Assembly (NCBI GenBank): GCA_031291275.1
Contig: JARLJJ010000359.1
Span: 1-37,826 of the forward strand
From: Formivibrio sp.
Lineage (GTDB): Bacteria > Pseudomonadota > Gammaproteobacteria > Burkholderiales > Chitinibacteraceae
Direction of reading: 5' to 3'
DNA length: 37,826 nucleotides
Positions 1 through 7,512 of the stretch are shown here, in pieces. Within the stretch, counting starts at the first letter, position 1, and every line of letters starts with the position of its first letter. A model generated the notes under the pieces. The model ran no database searches and was not told where the DNA came from. It saw only the letters and a list, made by a program, of their open reading frames with translations. A program made the translations under genes and the position numbers.

Positions 1-69
1 AAACTGAACCGAACCTACCAACCCTGAGCGCCACTGGCTAGTCTGGCCTGTGACGGCTGGAGTATCTGG

Positions 70-474
70 ATGAACGGCATTGTAATAACCTGGCCTCAAT
101 TGCTGTATATCAGCCTGGTCCTGATCCTGTTTTATGCAGCAGAGTTGCTGCTATTCCTGCGTAAATCATCACAACGCAAATCGCGTTCACCGTCTGAACA
201 TAGAGATCTTCTAGAGCAGCAGGAACAAATCATTGAGTTACGGCGCGAGGTGGAAACGCTCAAGGTGCGACTGGCCGCCCTCCATGCTCAACAAGCGCCA
301 TTGGCGGCGTTGTCGTTGGAAATGACGCAACTGGAAGACGATACGCCCTATAGCCAAGCCATTCGACTGGCGCAGCAGGGCGCAGATGCTGAGAAAGTTT
401 CCGCCACATGCGGTATTTCCCGTGGCGAGGCAGATCTGATCGTAGCGCTCTACCGTAGCGGTACCCCTCACTAA
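70..474 (+). CDS. DUF2802 domain protein, flagellar-locus membrane-anchored
   Basis: A 134-residue protein with one N-terminal membrane segment (about residues 10-30), a charged and probably coiled-coil stretch (about 45-75), and a C-terminal helical segment (AIRLAQQGADAEKVSATCGI then SRGEADLIVALY) typical of DUF2802. The family is common in flagellar/chemotaxis clusters of beta- and gammaproteobacteria, and its function is not established. The C-terminal part looks like a small helix-turn-helix fold, but DNA binding is not implied. The start is supported by GGAG at 59-62, seven bases upstream. It is followed 12 bp later by the FliK-like gene, so they are probably co-transcribed. Bases 1-69 hold no recognisable gene; two frames close with stops at 27 and 41, either of which could end an upstream gene cut off by the window. 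Confidence 0.8.
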   Translation: MNGIVITWPQLLYISLVLILFYAAELLLFLRKSSQRKSRSPSEHRDLLEQQEQIIELRREVETLKVRLAALHAQQAPLAALSLEMTQLEDDTPYSQAIRLAQQGADAEKVSATCGISRGEADLIVALYRSGTPH

Positions 475-486
475 ACCGGAATCGAC

Positions 487-1617
487 ATGCTCCCAAACAG
501 TACTGCTGTCACGCTGGTCCAAAATTTTTTGCGGGCGCAGCAAGGCTTGGTCGAGGTTGCCAAGCCGACATCAGCCGACCAGTTGTTGGTCACCGTGGGG
601 GAACGGGTACAGGCAACGGTAACGGATCAGTTGCCCAATGGCCGTTTTGCTGTGTTGATCAAGGATCAACTGCTGGATTTGAATTTGCCCCGCAATACTC
701 AACCCGGGGATCAACTCGAGTTGACGGTGGTGGCTAAAGAGCCAAAATTGACTTTTGGGTTGTCAGATCAGACACCCGCCCCTAAAAACCAGGCTTCAAG
801 TACCGGTGTGGCGTTGAGCCAGACTGGCAAGATGCTGGGTGAATTATTGGTACGCTCGGATGGTCAGGGTAAAGCGGCAAATGTACAGCAGGCGCAACCT
901 CTGTTCGAAGGAAAGCCGCAACCCGCGCAGTTGGCCAGTCAATTGGCAAGCCGATTGGCTGAAAGTGGCTTGTTTTACGAATCGCACCAGGCTGAGTGGG
1001 TAACGGGTGACCGCTCTCTGCAAACGTTGTTGCGCGAACCTCAGGCGCGACTTCTGTCGCCAGAGGTGGATCAAGGCAACCAAGCTCAATCGAAGGAAGT
1101 TCGCGATACGTCTTCCCATAGTGATTCCTCGCTTCGGTTACCTGTGCAATTTAAGCAACCTGCGGAGACGGTGCAACAATCAACTCGTGTGATATCTGAT
1201 GCTCGTCTGACACCGGATCAGTTGCAGCACCCGGAGCAGGCGGTGCGACATCTTGTGCAACAACAGCTGGAACTTGTCGAAAATCATCCTCTTATCTGGC
1301 AGGGGCAAGCATGGCCAGGGCAACCACTACGCTGGGCGCTTGAGCTTGAAAATGAGCGCCAAGCCGATGCCCCGGAAACCGAGCCGTCGCGCGTCTGGCA
1401 AACACGGCTTGATTTGGATTTACCGAGGTTGGGCGCTGTCGCAGTCACGGCGAATATGCGCGATGGCCAATTCAGTCTGAGATTTGAGGCGCAAAATCCC
1501 GAGACAGTCGGTATGTTGCAGATCAATCAGCAGGTGCTGGCCGAGCGGTTCGCCGCTGCAGGTTTGACGCTGGCTTCTTCTCTGGTACAACCGCATGTCG
1601 ACGAAGCGCAATCCTGA
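487..1617 (+). CDS. FliK-like flagellar hook-length control C-domain protein
   Basis: A 376-residue protein with an N-terminal half of small beta-rich segments (about 25-105), a low-complexity Gln/Ser-rich middle (about 110-230) and a C-terminal domain (about 265-370). The C-terminal domain matches the hook-length control (Flg_hook) pattern: LPRLGAVAVTANMRDGQFSL followed by a long helix with repeated Leu/Ala. Classical FliK binds the FlhB cytoplasmic domain and switches the export gate from hook to filament substrates. Here the next gene, overlapping by 23 bp, encodes only an FlhB-like cytoplasmic domain, so the two proteins are plausible partners. A canonical fliK would sit beside hook or fliE-J genes, which are absent. 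This may therefore be a second FliK-like protein rather than the main ruler. Family assignment is fairly sure, exact role is not. Confidence 0.75.
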   Translation: MLPNSTAVTLVQNFLRAQQGLVEVAKPTSADQLLVTVGERVQATVTDQLPNGRFAVLIKDQLLDLNLPRNTQPGDQLELTVVAKEPKLTFGLSDQTPAPKNQASSTGVALSQTGKMLGELLVRSDGQGKAANVQQAQPLFEGKPQPAQLASQLASRLAESGLFYESHQAEWVTGDRSLQTLLREPQARLLSPEVDQGNQAQSKEVRDTSSHSDSSLRLPVQFKQPAETVQQSTRVISDARLTPDQLQHPEQAVRHLVQQQLELVENHPLIWQGQAWPGQPLRWALELENERQADAPETEPSRVWQTRLDLDLPRLGAVAVTANMRDGQFSLRFEAQNPETVGMLQINQQVLAERFAAAGLTLASSLVQPHVDEAQS

Positions 1618-1942
1618 ATCTCCTGCCCGGCAACGTGCCGTGGCTTTGGCCTACCAGCAGGGTGGAGGAGGCGTGCCGCGTGTGGTGGCAAAAGGGCAGG
1701 GGCAAGTTGCCGAGAAAATTATTGAACGTGCCAAGGAGGCTGGCGTATTTGTGCATGAGTCGCCGGAGCTTGTATCCTTGCTGATGCAGGTTGATCTGGA
1801 CCAGCATATTCCATCACAACTTTATCGCGCGGTGGCCGAATTGCTGGCGTTTATTTATATGCTTGAACAAGGGCAGGATGTTGTGGTCCCTGATCTGGGG
1901 AAATCGCTGAATGGTGAGAGTCAATCGGGAAGAAGTTTATGA
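1595..1942 (+). CDS. FlhB C-terminal-domain-like protein (FhlX type)
   Basis: A 115-residue protein resembling the cytoplasmic domain of the export-gate protein FlhB/YscU without its membrane part. Visible hallmarks are VALAY near the start, PRVVAKGQGQVAEKIIERA in the middle, and a segment with IPSQLYRAVAELLAF near the end. The NPTH autocleavage motif that lets true FlhB switch export specificity is missing. This fits the stand-alone FhlX/FlhB2 class, members of which can partly substitute for the FlhB cytoplasmic domain. It overlaps the FliK-like gene by 23 bp and the next gene by ATGA, so translation is probably coupled across all three. The start ATG at 1595 gives the usual length for this family. 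Confidence 0.8.
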   Translation: MSTKRNPESPARQRAVALAYQQGGGGVPRVVAKGQGQVAEKIIERAKEAGVFVHESPELVSLLMQVDLDQHIPSQLYRAVAELLAFIYMLEQGQDVVVPDLGKSLNGESQSGRSL

Positions 1943-2553
1943 GTGATGTCGTCTTTATTCGATCTTTTCTACGAAATACAAACATAAAAACAAAGATGGG
2001 AAAATGGATTCGGCAGGTGTCGGGCCATAGGCATACTCAATTGTCCTGGTCATGCATGGTTCTTTTTTTCATGGCGGTGTTTCTGAGCGCTTGTACCTCC
2101 ACGCCCCAGTCTGAGAGTGGATTGCAAAATAACAAGCAAGATCATTCGCTTTCGCAAATCAAGGCGGATGGCGCGGGTCGTGAAATTGTCATGTATTCAC
2201 TGGGTTTGTTGGATGTCGGATATCGCTTTGGCGGAACCAATCCAGAGGCCGGGCTGGATTGCAGTGGCATGGTGCGCTTTATCTATAAGGAGGCCGTAGG
2301 TGTTGAGTTGCCGCACAATGCAGTTGCGCTGGCCAAGCAGGCTCGTCCGGTCACAAATTCGTCATTGCGCGCAGGCGATCTGGTTTTTTTTAACACCCGC
2401 GGTTATTCGTTCTCCCATGTTGGTATTTATTTGGGAGACAACAAATTCATTCATGCGCCGTCGAGTCATGGGAAAATAAAAATTGAGTCGCTAGATTCGC
2501 CCTATTTCGCTCAGCGATATCAGGGTGGCAGGACATTATTTAGTGGCGGGTAA
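1939..2553 (+). CDS. NlpC/P60 (C40) peptidoglycan endopeptidase lipoprotein
   Basis: A 204-residue protein with a hydrophobic segment (about 40-50) ending in a lipobox LSAC (Cys52), so it is probably lipid-anchored. The NlpC/P60 domain spans about 80-200. The catalytic Cys108 lies in LDCSGMVRF, the first His (160) in SHVGIY and the second His (172) in FIHAPS. The family cuts D-Glu-diaminopimelate bonds in murein stem peptides. ATG 1939 overlaps the previous stop (ATGA) and has GGGAAGAAG before it. This leaves an unusually long region of about 38 residues before the hydrophobic core, so in-frame ATGs at 1996 or 2056 are alternatives, although neither has a good ribosome site. Co-translation with flagellar export genes suggests, as inference, wall opening for flagellar assembly. 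It ends 3 bp from the convergent flgN stop with no terminator between. Confidence 0.88.
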   Translation: MSDVVFIRSFLRNTNIKTKMGKWIRQVSGHRHTQLSWSCMVLFFMAVFLSACTSTPQSESGLQNNKQDHSLSQIKADGAGREIVMYSLGLLDVGYRFGGTNPEAGLDCSGMVRFIYKEAVGVELPHNAVALAKQARPVTNSSLRAGDLVFFNTRGYSFSHVGIYLGDNKFIHAPSSHGKIKIESLDSPYFAQRYQGGRTLFSGG

Positions 2554-2556
2554 GGG

Positions 2557-3021
2557 TCAGGCGCGGTCAAGCCGTCGACGTGCCGCGGCATGGGAGAGGC
2601 GACCATCCGCAGTGTAGCCGTTATCTGTGTCACGCTCGGACAGTAATAGATTCATCAGTGCCCGATTGGCTTCTTCTCGACTGGCAATCAGTTGGCCGTT
2701 GCTGCGGTTGTATTGAGCGGCTTGGCGGGCCAGGTCAATCAACGTTTCCCATGTTTCCAGAAGCGCCGGTTCATGTTGAGTTAGCCATTCTGAAATGGCG
2801 CTGCCATCGTCAGGAATGTTGCGGGCCATCATCAATGCCCGACGTTCAACACTAAAGTGCTCCAGATTGGCAATGGCACGGCTTTTGTTTTCAGAGATGA
2901 TTGCCAGCTGATCAATGCGCGCGCGAGTCAATGTTTCCTGTTCTTCGTGCAGGAGGCTGATGACCAGCTCAAGACCGGCGAGTTCATCCTTGAGCGCGGT
3001 GTGCAATGCGGTGTCTGTCAT
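2557..3021 (-). CDS. flgN: FlgN, export chaperone for hook-filament junction proteins
   Basis: A 154-residue, almost entirely helical acidic protein matching the FlgN family in length and pattern (ELAGLELVISLLHEEQETL near the start; an ALLETWETLIDLARQAAQYN segment near 105-125; a disordered Arg-rich C-terminus). FlgN binds FlgK and FlgL in the cytoplasm and delivers them to the flagellar export gate. The gene starts 9 bp after the flgM stop, so the two form one transcript from the sigma-28 promoter at 3390-3416. The pairing with flgM is the common proteobacterial arrangement and supports the call, since FlgN sequences diverge strongly. Confidence 0.85.
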   Translation of the reverse strand: MTDTALHTALKDELAGLELVISLLHEEQETLTRARIDQLAIISENKSRAIANLEHFSVERRALMMARNIPDDGSAISEWLTQHEPALLETWETLIDLARQAAQYNRSNGQLIASREEANRALMNLLLSERDTDNGYTADGRLSHAAARRRLDRA

Positions 3022-3030
3022 GATGGAGCG

Positions 3031-3321
3031 TTACTCTTTCAGCAATTCCTGCACGCTGGAGACCAGCTTGTCGGCAATGGCATCCGCGCGCACGGTGAAC
3101 TTGCCATCGGAGATGGCTTGACGAATGGCAGCCACTTTATCGGCATCAAACGTGGAGCCTGTTCCTGCGGCTTCCAGTGCCTGAATCTTGGCTGCAAGCG
3201 GATTGATGCTGACGCTCTCTTGTTGCGTCGATGCAGTTTTTTTGCTGGAGGCGGTGTTTTTGCCTTCGGCGAGTCGGGTTAAGGTACTGGCAATGGGCTT
3301 GCCCGTGTTATCGATTTTCAT
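3031..3321 (-). CDS. flgM: FlgM, anti-sigma-28 factor
   Basis: A 96-residue protein with the FlgM layout: a disordered N-terminus beginning MKIDNTGKP, a Ser/Thr/Lys-rich linker to about residue 37, and C-terminal helices (about 40-95) that bind sigma-28, including DKVAAIRQAISDGKF and ADAIADKLVSS. FlgM holds FliA inactive until the hook is complete and it is exported. The start is the ATG at 3321, preceded by CCGGAGCC; an in-frame TTG at 3339 would add six unlikely residues. The gene is driven by a consensus sigma-28 promoter, so FliA stimulates the synthesis of its own inhibitor. flgN follows in the same transcript. Confidence 0.92.
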   Translation of the reverse strand: MKIDNTGKPIASTLTRLAEGKNTASSKKTASTQQESVSINPLAAKIQALEAAGTGSTFDADKVAAIRQAISDGKFTVRADAIADKLVSSVQELLKE

Positions 3322-3389
3322 GTCTGGCTCCGGTTCCAAACTGCCTGTGCATGTGCTCTGGCATGCGATTAAACAGCAGTATAACGTGA

Positions 3390-3416
3390 TTATCGGCTGT
3401 TTTATGGGCTTCTTTA
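3390..3416 (-). promoter_or_regulatory. Sigma-28 (FliA) promoter of flgM-flgN
   Basis: Read on the minus strand the sequence is TAAA, 15 bases, GCCGATAA: -35 at 3413-3416 and -10 at 3390-3397. This equals the enterobacterial FliA consensus in both boxes and spacing. It lies about 70 bp upstream of the flgM ATG, with a predicted start of transcription near 3382. Confidence 0.88.
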
Positions 3417-3446
3417 GCTCGGGATGAGATGTTTTTTCAAGGGTTC

Positions 3447-3475
3447 TTGGGGTTTTGCGTGGCTTTGGTTATGCT
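3447..3475 (+). promoter_or_regulatory. Putative sigma-70 promoter of fliW
   Basis: TTGGGG (3447-3452), a 17-base spacer and TATGCT (3470-3475) give a reasonable sigma-70 match. The leader before the fliW ATG at 3502 would be about 20 bases. It is divergent from the flgM sigma-28 promoter, so fliW would be expressed separately from the late flagellar genes. Confidence 0.5.
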
Positions 3476-3501
3476 AGTGCCTAATCATCGAGGAGATGTG
3501 C

Positions 3502-3921
3502 ATGGAAATCTATCAAACCCCTTTTGGCCAGATTGAAGTTGATCCAGAGACTATCATCACTTTTCCTTCCGGTCTGCCTGGTTTTCCGGATAGCAAGCGC
3601 TACAAGCTGCTGCATGAAGAGCGACCGGACCCACAAGTTCTGGTGATGCAAGCACTGGATGATACCAATGTATATTTCAGCGTAGTCGCGGCGGATCGTT
3701 TGGGGCTTTCCTATCAGATCACACTAAATGACGAAGAGTGTGCGGAAATCGGCTTGCAATCGCCCGAAGATGTGTGTTTGTTGCTGATCCTTGCGCGCAA
3801 GGAAAATGAGGTTGTGGGCATTGCCGCCAATGCGCAGTCGCCGATTGTGCTTAATTTGCGTACACGCAAGGCGCTGCAAAAGAGTGGCTTGCGTGCAGAT
3901 ATCGTTTTCCGTAATGTCTGA
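3502..3921 (+). CDS. fliW: FliW, flagellar assembly factor and CsrA antagonist
   Basis: A 139-residue protein with the FliW signature near the start (FGQIEVDPETIITFPSGLPG then FPDSKRYKLL) and the usual single-domain length. In Bacillus and epsilonproteobacteria FliW binds either flagellin or CsrA, so free flagellin relieves CsrA repression of flagellin translation. ATG 3502 is chosen because AGGAG (3491-3495) is six bases away; the in-frame ATG at 3496 directly abuts that ribosome site. The gene is divergent from flgM-flgN, which places two flagellin-stage checkpoints together. No csrA gene is in the window. Confidence 0.92.
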   Translation: MEIYQTPFGQIEVDPETIITFPSGLPGFPDSKRYKLLHEERPDPQVLVMQALDDTNVYFSVVAADRLGLSYQITLNDEECAEIGLQSPEDVCLLLILARKENEVVGIAANAQSPIVLNLRTRKALQKSGLRADIVFRNV

Positions 3922-3931
3922 AGGGGTGATT

Positions 3932-3959
3932 TTGCGCAACCAGCGGCTTGCTGTATGAT
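3932..3959 (+). promoter_or_regulatory. Putative sigma-70 promoter of accA-tilS
   Basis: TTGCGC (3932-3937), a 16-base spacer and TATGAT (3954-3959) start just after the fliW stop. A transcript would begin near 3966 and carry the two hairpins at 3981-4014 in its leader. Confidence 0.5.
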
Positions 3960-3980
3960 CCAAAAAAATTTGCCAAATTG

Positions 3981-4014
3981 CGCCGGCCGTGTGCCGGCGT
4001 TGCGCTTAAAGCGC
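3981..4014 (+). promoter_or_regulatory. Tandem hairpins in the accA leader
   Basis: Two back-to-back perfect inverted repeats precede the accA ribosome site. One has CGCCGGC arms around a 5-base loop (3981-3999). The other has GCGCTT and AAGCGC arms around one central base (4002-4014). There is no following T-run, so this is not a standard terminator. The second ends 15 bases before the ATG, close to GGGAG at 4019-4023, so folding could affect translation start or mRNA stability. The function is inferred only. Confidence 0.5.
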
Positions 4015-4029
4015 CGCTGGGAGCAGTAA

Positions 4030-4998
4030 ATGAAAACGACTTTCCTCGATTTCGAGCAACCGATTGCTGAGCTCGAAAACAAGATTGAAGAGCTGCGTTA
4101 CGTTCAGGACGATACCGCAGTAGATATTTCCGTTGAAATTGGCCATCTCGAAAAGAAAAGCCAGGAACAAACCAAAGGAATCTATGCCAAGCTTATTCCT
4201 TGGCAGATTTCCCAAGTGGCACGTCATCCTCAGCGTCCGTATACCCTTGACTATATCAATGGTATTTTCACGGATTTTGAAGAGCTTCACGGAGATCGTT
4301 CTTTTGCTGATGATCATGCGATTGTCGGCGGGGTGGCCCGGTTCAACGGCCAGAGCGTGATGGTGATCGGCCACCAAAAAGGGCGCGATACCAAGGAGCG
4401 CCAATTCCGCAATTTTGGCATGCCTCGACCGGAAGGTTATCGCAAAGCCTTGCGGCTGATGAGATTGGCAGAGAAGTTTAATCTACCCGTGATCACTTTT
4501 ATCGATACTCCCGGTGCTTATCCAGGTATTGGTGCTGAAGAGCGTGGACAGTCCGAGGCCATTGGCCGCAATTTGTTTGAAATGACCAAGCTGCGCGTAC
4601 CAATCATTTGCTCGATTATTGGCGAAGGTGGATCGGGCGGCGCGTTGGCAATTGCGGTGGGTGATGTAGTGCAGATGCTGCAGTATTCCACCTACTCGGT
4701 TATTTCGCCGGAGGGTTGTGCCTCTATTTTGTGGAAGACTGCAGAGAAAGCCAGTGATGCGGCTGAAGCACTGGGCATTACCGCTAACCGCCTCAAAACA
4801 CTGGGTCTTATCGATAAGGTGATCACTGAACCGCTGGGTGGAGCGCATCGTAATTACCCGCAGATGATGGTGACCATGAAGAAAGCGTTGGGAGATGCAC
4901 TCAAATCTGTGCGCGAAAAGCCGGTGGATGAATTGCTCGATACTCGCTTTGAGCGGTTGATGAGCTATGGAAAATACAAGGAAGAAGCTGCAATCTGA
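4030..4998 (+). CDS. accA: Acetyl-CoA carboxylase carboxyltransferase subunit alpha
   Basis: A 322-residue protein of normal AccA length. It pairs with AccD to transfer the carboxyl group from biotin-BCCP to acetyl-CoA, giving malonyl-CoA, the committed step of fatty acid synthesis. Visible signatures include [23 protein letters not shown], the [20 protein letters not shown] acyl-CoA-binding loop and the [15 protein letters not shown] oxyanion region. The N-terminal helical extension (1-60) is typical. GGGAG precedes the start. tilS begins 32 bp before its stop, as in several proteobacteria where accA-tilS are adjacent. Confidence 0.98.
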   Translation: MKTTFLDFEQPIAELENKIEELRYVQDDTAVDISVEIGHLEKKSQEQTKGIYAKLIPWQISQVARHPQRPYTLDYINGIFTDFEELHGDRSFADDHAIVGGVARFNGQSVMVIGHQKGRDTKERQFRNFGMPRPEGYRKALRLMRLAEKFNLPVITFIDTPGAYPGIGAEERGQSEAIGRNLFEMTKLRVPIICSIIGEGGSGGALAIAVGDVVQMLQYSTYSVISPEGCASILWKTAEKASDAAEALGITANRLKTLGLIDKVITEPLGGAHRNYPQMMVTMKKALGDALKSVREKPVDELLDTRFERLMSYGKYKEEAAI

Positions 4999-6328
4999 TC
5001 TGTTTGCACGGGTTGAGTCTTGTCTCTCCCGCTATTGCTTGCCCTCCCGCCCGAGGCGTATTTTTGTTGGATTCTCAGGTGGGCTGGATTCCAGCGCATT
5101 ACTCCATCTTGCGGCACGGATTTGTGCTGGCTCAGCGTACGAATTGTGTGCTGTGCATGTGCATCATGGCCTGTCCCCCAATGCCGATCAATGGGCGGCA
5201 TTCGCTAGTCAATTTGCCAAGTCCTTAGGGGTTGAATGCAAGGTGGTGCGCGTTGAGGTTACGCAACGTGCCGAGTTGGGGCCTGAAGCTGCAGCACGTG
5301 AAGCACGTTATGCGGTTTTTGAGCAATTGCATTGCGATGTGCTTTTGCTTGCACAACACCTTGATGATCAAGCTGAAACGGTATTGCTGAACTTGCTGCG
5401 TGGCAGCGGAGTGCGTGGGTTGGCTGCAATGCCCGAGTGCCGATTTCTCTCCAGTGGTACCCAGCTATTGCGGCCCTTGCTGGGAACATCACGTGCTGAA
5501 TTGCTGGCCTATGCCCAGGCGCATGGATTGCAGTGGGTTGAGGATGAAAGTAATAGTGATCAGGCGTTCGATCGAAACTTTCTGCGTCATTCTATCCTGC
5601 CTCAAATCAACAAGGCCTTTCCTGGTGCTTCGGCCGCATTGGCGCGCTCGGCAGCACATTTTGCCGAAGCAGGCGCTTTGCTAACCGAGTTGGCATCTTC
5701 GGATTTACATGATTGTGTCGAGGAGGAAGCCTTTAATCTGGTGGTGGCTTCTACATGCTTGAGTGATGGGCGTTTACGCAATGTATTGCGTTATTGGTTG
5801 GGTTGCTCTGGTGTGGTTCCTGATACTCGCGCCTTTGATGAGTTATTGCGCATGATGCGCGAAGCGCGGCCTGATGCGCAGCCCGTTTGGGCATGGCGTG
5901 ACCGAGTTGTGCGTCGTTACCGGAATAAACTCTACCTGACTTCAACCACCATTCAAATAGGTTCTCCGGTTGCGTTTGAGTGGCAGCGCGGAACGGAAAC
6001 AATCATTCCTAACCGGATGGGCAGGCTTGGTTGGAGCAAGGCTATCGAGGGCTTTGGGATTGCTGAGCGCGCTTTGGCTGGCCGTCTGGAGCTTCGTCCG
6101 CGTGCCGGTGGCGAAGCATTGCGTTTGTATCCAAATGGACCAACCCGTTCACTTAAGCATCTCTATCAGGAAGCCGGTGTCCCTCCGTGGCTGCGTGAAA
6201 GTATTCCGATACTATGGATTGATGGCCGAATTGCTGCAGTTCCCGGGCGATGGATTGCGGAAGAGTTTTTAGAACCGGGAGGGTGGCAAGTGTCTTGGTA
6301 CTCAGGCGTTTTATCTGCAGATGAGTAG
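4967..6328 (+). CDS. tilS: tRNA(Ile)-lysidine synthase
   Basis: A 453-residue protein with the N-type ATP-pyrophosphatase loop SGGLDSS at residues 37-43, followed by [12 protein letters not shown] and [20 protein letters not shown], all diagnostic of TilS. The enzyme uses ATP and lysine to convert C34 of the tRNA-Ile CAU anticodon to lysidine, so that the tRNA reads AUA and is charged with Ile rather than Met. The middle domain and the C-terminal domain (about 365-450, containing [14 protein letters not shown]) are present, making this the long proteobacterial form. The start overlaps accA by 32 bp. No alternative start upstream of the ATP site looks better. Confidence 0.96.
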   Translation: MENTRKKLQSDLFARVESCLSRYCLPSRPRRIFVGFSGGLDSSALLHLAARICAGSAYELCAVHVHHGLSPNADQWAAFASQFAKSLGVECKVVRVEVTQRAELGPEAAAREARYAVFEQLHCDVLLLAQHLDDQAETVLLNLLRGSGVRGLAAMPECRFLSSGTQLLRPLLGTSRAELLAYAQAHGLQWVEDESNSDQAFDRNFLRHSILPQINKAFPGASAALARSAAHFAEAGALLTELASSDLHDCVEEEAFNLVVASTCLSDGRLRNVLRYWLGCSGVVPDTRAFDELLRMMREARPDAQPVWAWRDRVVRRYRNKLYLTSTTIQIGSPVAFEWQRGTETIIPNRMGRLGWSKAIEGFGIAERALAGRLELRPRAGGEALRLYPNGPTRSLKHLYQEAGVPPWLRESIPILWIDGRIAAVPGRWIAEEFLEPGGWQVSWYSGVLSADE

Positions 6329-6508
6329 AGGGTCTGAGCGTCATTCGCAACTGGGTGTGAAGGAAGGGAGAAAGCTTTGCTATGACAGGGAATCAGATGG
6401 ATGTGCTCTATTAACCAGCTCCATGCCAATCAATGCCAATATTGCCAGCAGCAAAAGGAATCCTTTAAATCGGGATGATCTGATGCAACAGATTTTGCCG
6501 GCATCCCT

Positions 6509-6514
6509 TATAAT
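6509..6514 (+). promoter_or_regulatory. Consensus -10 box upstream of the FmdB gene
   Basis: A perfect TATAAT lies 34 bases before the ATG at 6548. No good -35 hexamer is seen 16-18 bases upstream, so the promoter call is tentative. The surrounding 6329-6547 gap otherwise holds no convincing plus-strand gene. Confidence 0.4.
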
Positions 6515-6547
6515 TGTGCGTTTCGTGAAGTTTTGAGGATTACTGTC

Positions 6548-6793
6548 ATGCCTATTTATGCTTACCGTTGCGCTTCCTGCGGCCATGAAGGCGAACATAT
6601 GCAGAAGATCGCCGATCAGCCATTGACGGATTGTCCTGCCTGCAGTGCCAGTGCTTATCAGAAGCGGATTACTGCCGCAGGTTTCCAGCTCAAGGGTTCA
6701 GGTTGGTATGCCACCGATTTTAAAGGTGGTGGCACCCCGAAGTCTGATAACTTGCCGCCCTGCGCCAAGTCAGGCGTTTGTGGCTGCCAGTGA
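6548..6793 (+). CDS. FmdB-family zinc ribbon protein
   Basis: An 81-residue protein with an N-terminal zinc ribbon: MPIYAYRC, then CxxC pairs at 8/11 and 29/32. The C-terminus is a Cys-rich tail ending KSGVCGCQ. The glycine-rich middle (GSGWYATDFKGGG) is usual for the family. FmdB proteins are small putative regulators; the name comes from a formamidase operon and the real role is not established. The start at 6548 is chosen because MPIYAY is the conserved N-terminus and GAGG lies nine bases upstream. The gene leads the FmdB - DUF502 - aspS series, an order common in betaproteobacteria. Confidence 0.92.
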   Translation: MPIYAYRCASCGHEGEHMQKIADQPLTDCPACSASAYQKRITAAGFQLKGSGWYATDFKGGGTPKSDNLPPCAKSGVCGCQ

Positions 6794-6800
6794 TAATGCG

Positions 6801-7457
6801 ATGAAGAGCCTAAAAAAATATTTGCTTGCTGGCGTGCTGGTCTGGTTGCCATTGGCGGCAACTGCCTGGGTGTTGCAGTTGTTGTTGGGTGCTGTAGACC
6901 AGTTCGCCGCGATGTTGCCTTCAGCCTATCGCCCTGATTATTGGGTGCTGGAGCAATTGGCCGCCTATGTGCCGCATATTGCTTGGCTCTATCATCTGCC
7001 GGGTTTTGGTCTGATTTTGATGTTGGTGATCCTGTTGGTGACCGGTGTTTTGGCCGCTAATATTTTCGGACAGCGCTTGTTGCTCTATTGGGAACATCTG
7101 ATGAATCGCATTCCCATTGTGCGCAACGTATACAGTAGCGTGAAACAAGTATCTGATACGCTGTTCTCGGGCACTGGCCAGGCGTTCAGCAAGGCGGTGC
7201 TGGTGCGTTTCCCGCATACCGAAGCCTGGACCATCGCGTTTTTGACAGGTAGTCCGGTTCCGGCAATTGCTGCAGCCATTGATGGTGACCATATCAACGT
7301 CTATGTGCCAACAACGCCCAACCCGACTTCCGGTTACTTCATCATGGTGCGCCGCGATGAGGTGATCGAACTTGATATGAGTGTGGATGATGCACTCAAG
7401 TATGTGATTTCCATGGGTGTGGTAGGGCCGGGCGATAAGCCTGTACATCACCATTGA
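6801..7457 (+). CDS. DUF502 family inner-membrane protein
   Basis: A 218-residue protein beginning MKSLKKYLLAGVLVWLPLAA, with two membrane segments (about 8-30 and 70-95). A soluble C-terminal domain carries the DUF502 signatures PIVRNVYSSVKQVSDT and VYVPTTPNPTSGYFIMVRR. Function is unknown in the family. The ATG at 6801 lies 7 bp after the zinc-ribbon stop and gives the expected N-terminus; the long upstream open frame overlaps that gene and is not real. It sits between the zinc-ribbon gene and aspS, probably in the same transcript. Confidence 0.92.
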   Translation: MKSLKKYLLAGVLVWLPLAATAWVLQLLLGAVDQFAAMLPSAYRPDYWVLEQLAAYVPHIAWLYHLPGFGLILMLVILLVTGVLAANIFGQRLLLYWEHLMNRIPIVRNVYSSVKQVSDTLFSGTGQAFSKAVLVRFPHTEAWTIAFLTGSPVPAIAAAIDGDHINVYVPTTPNPTSGYFIMVRRDEVIELDMSVDDALKYVISMGVVGPGDKPVHHH

Positions 7458-7512
7458 CCCGATTTTGATCCAGCGGGCGCGCAACGCCCTAATTTGCTAA
7501 CAAGAGAAACTG

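Noticed and set aside
181..210. CCGTCTGAA near 190, part of the Neisseria DNA uptake sequence
   Set aside because: A single partial match is expected by chance; no further copies or paired copies in terminators were seen.
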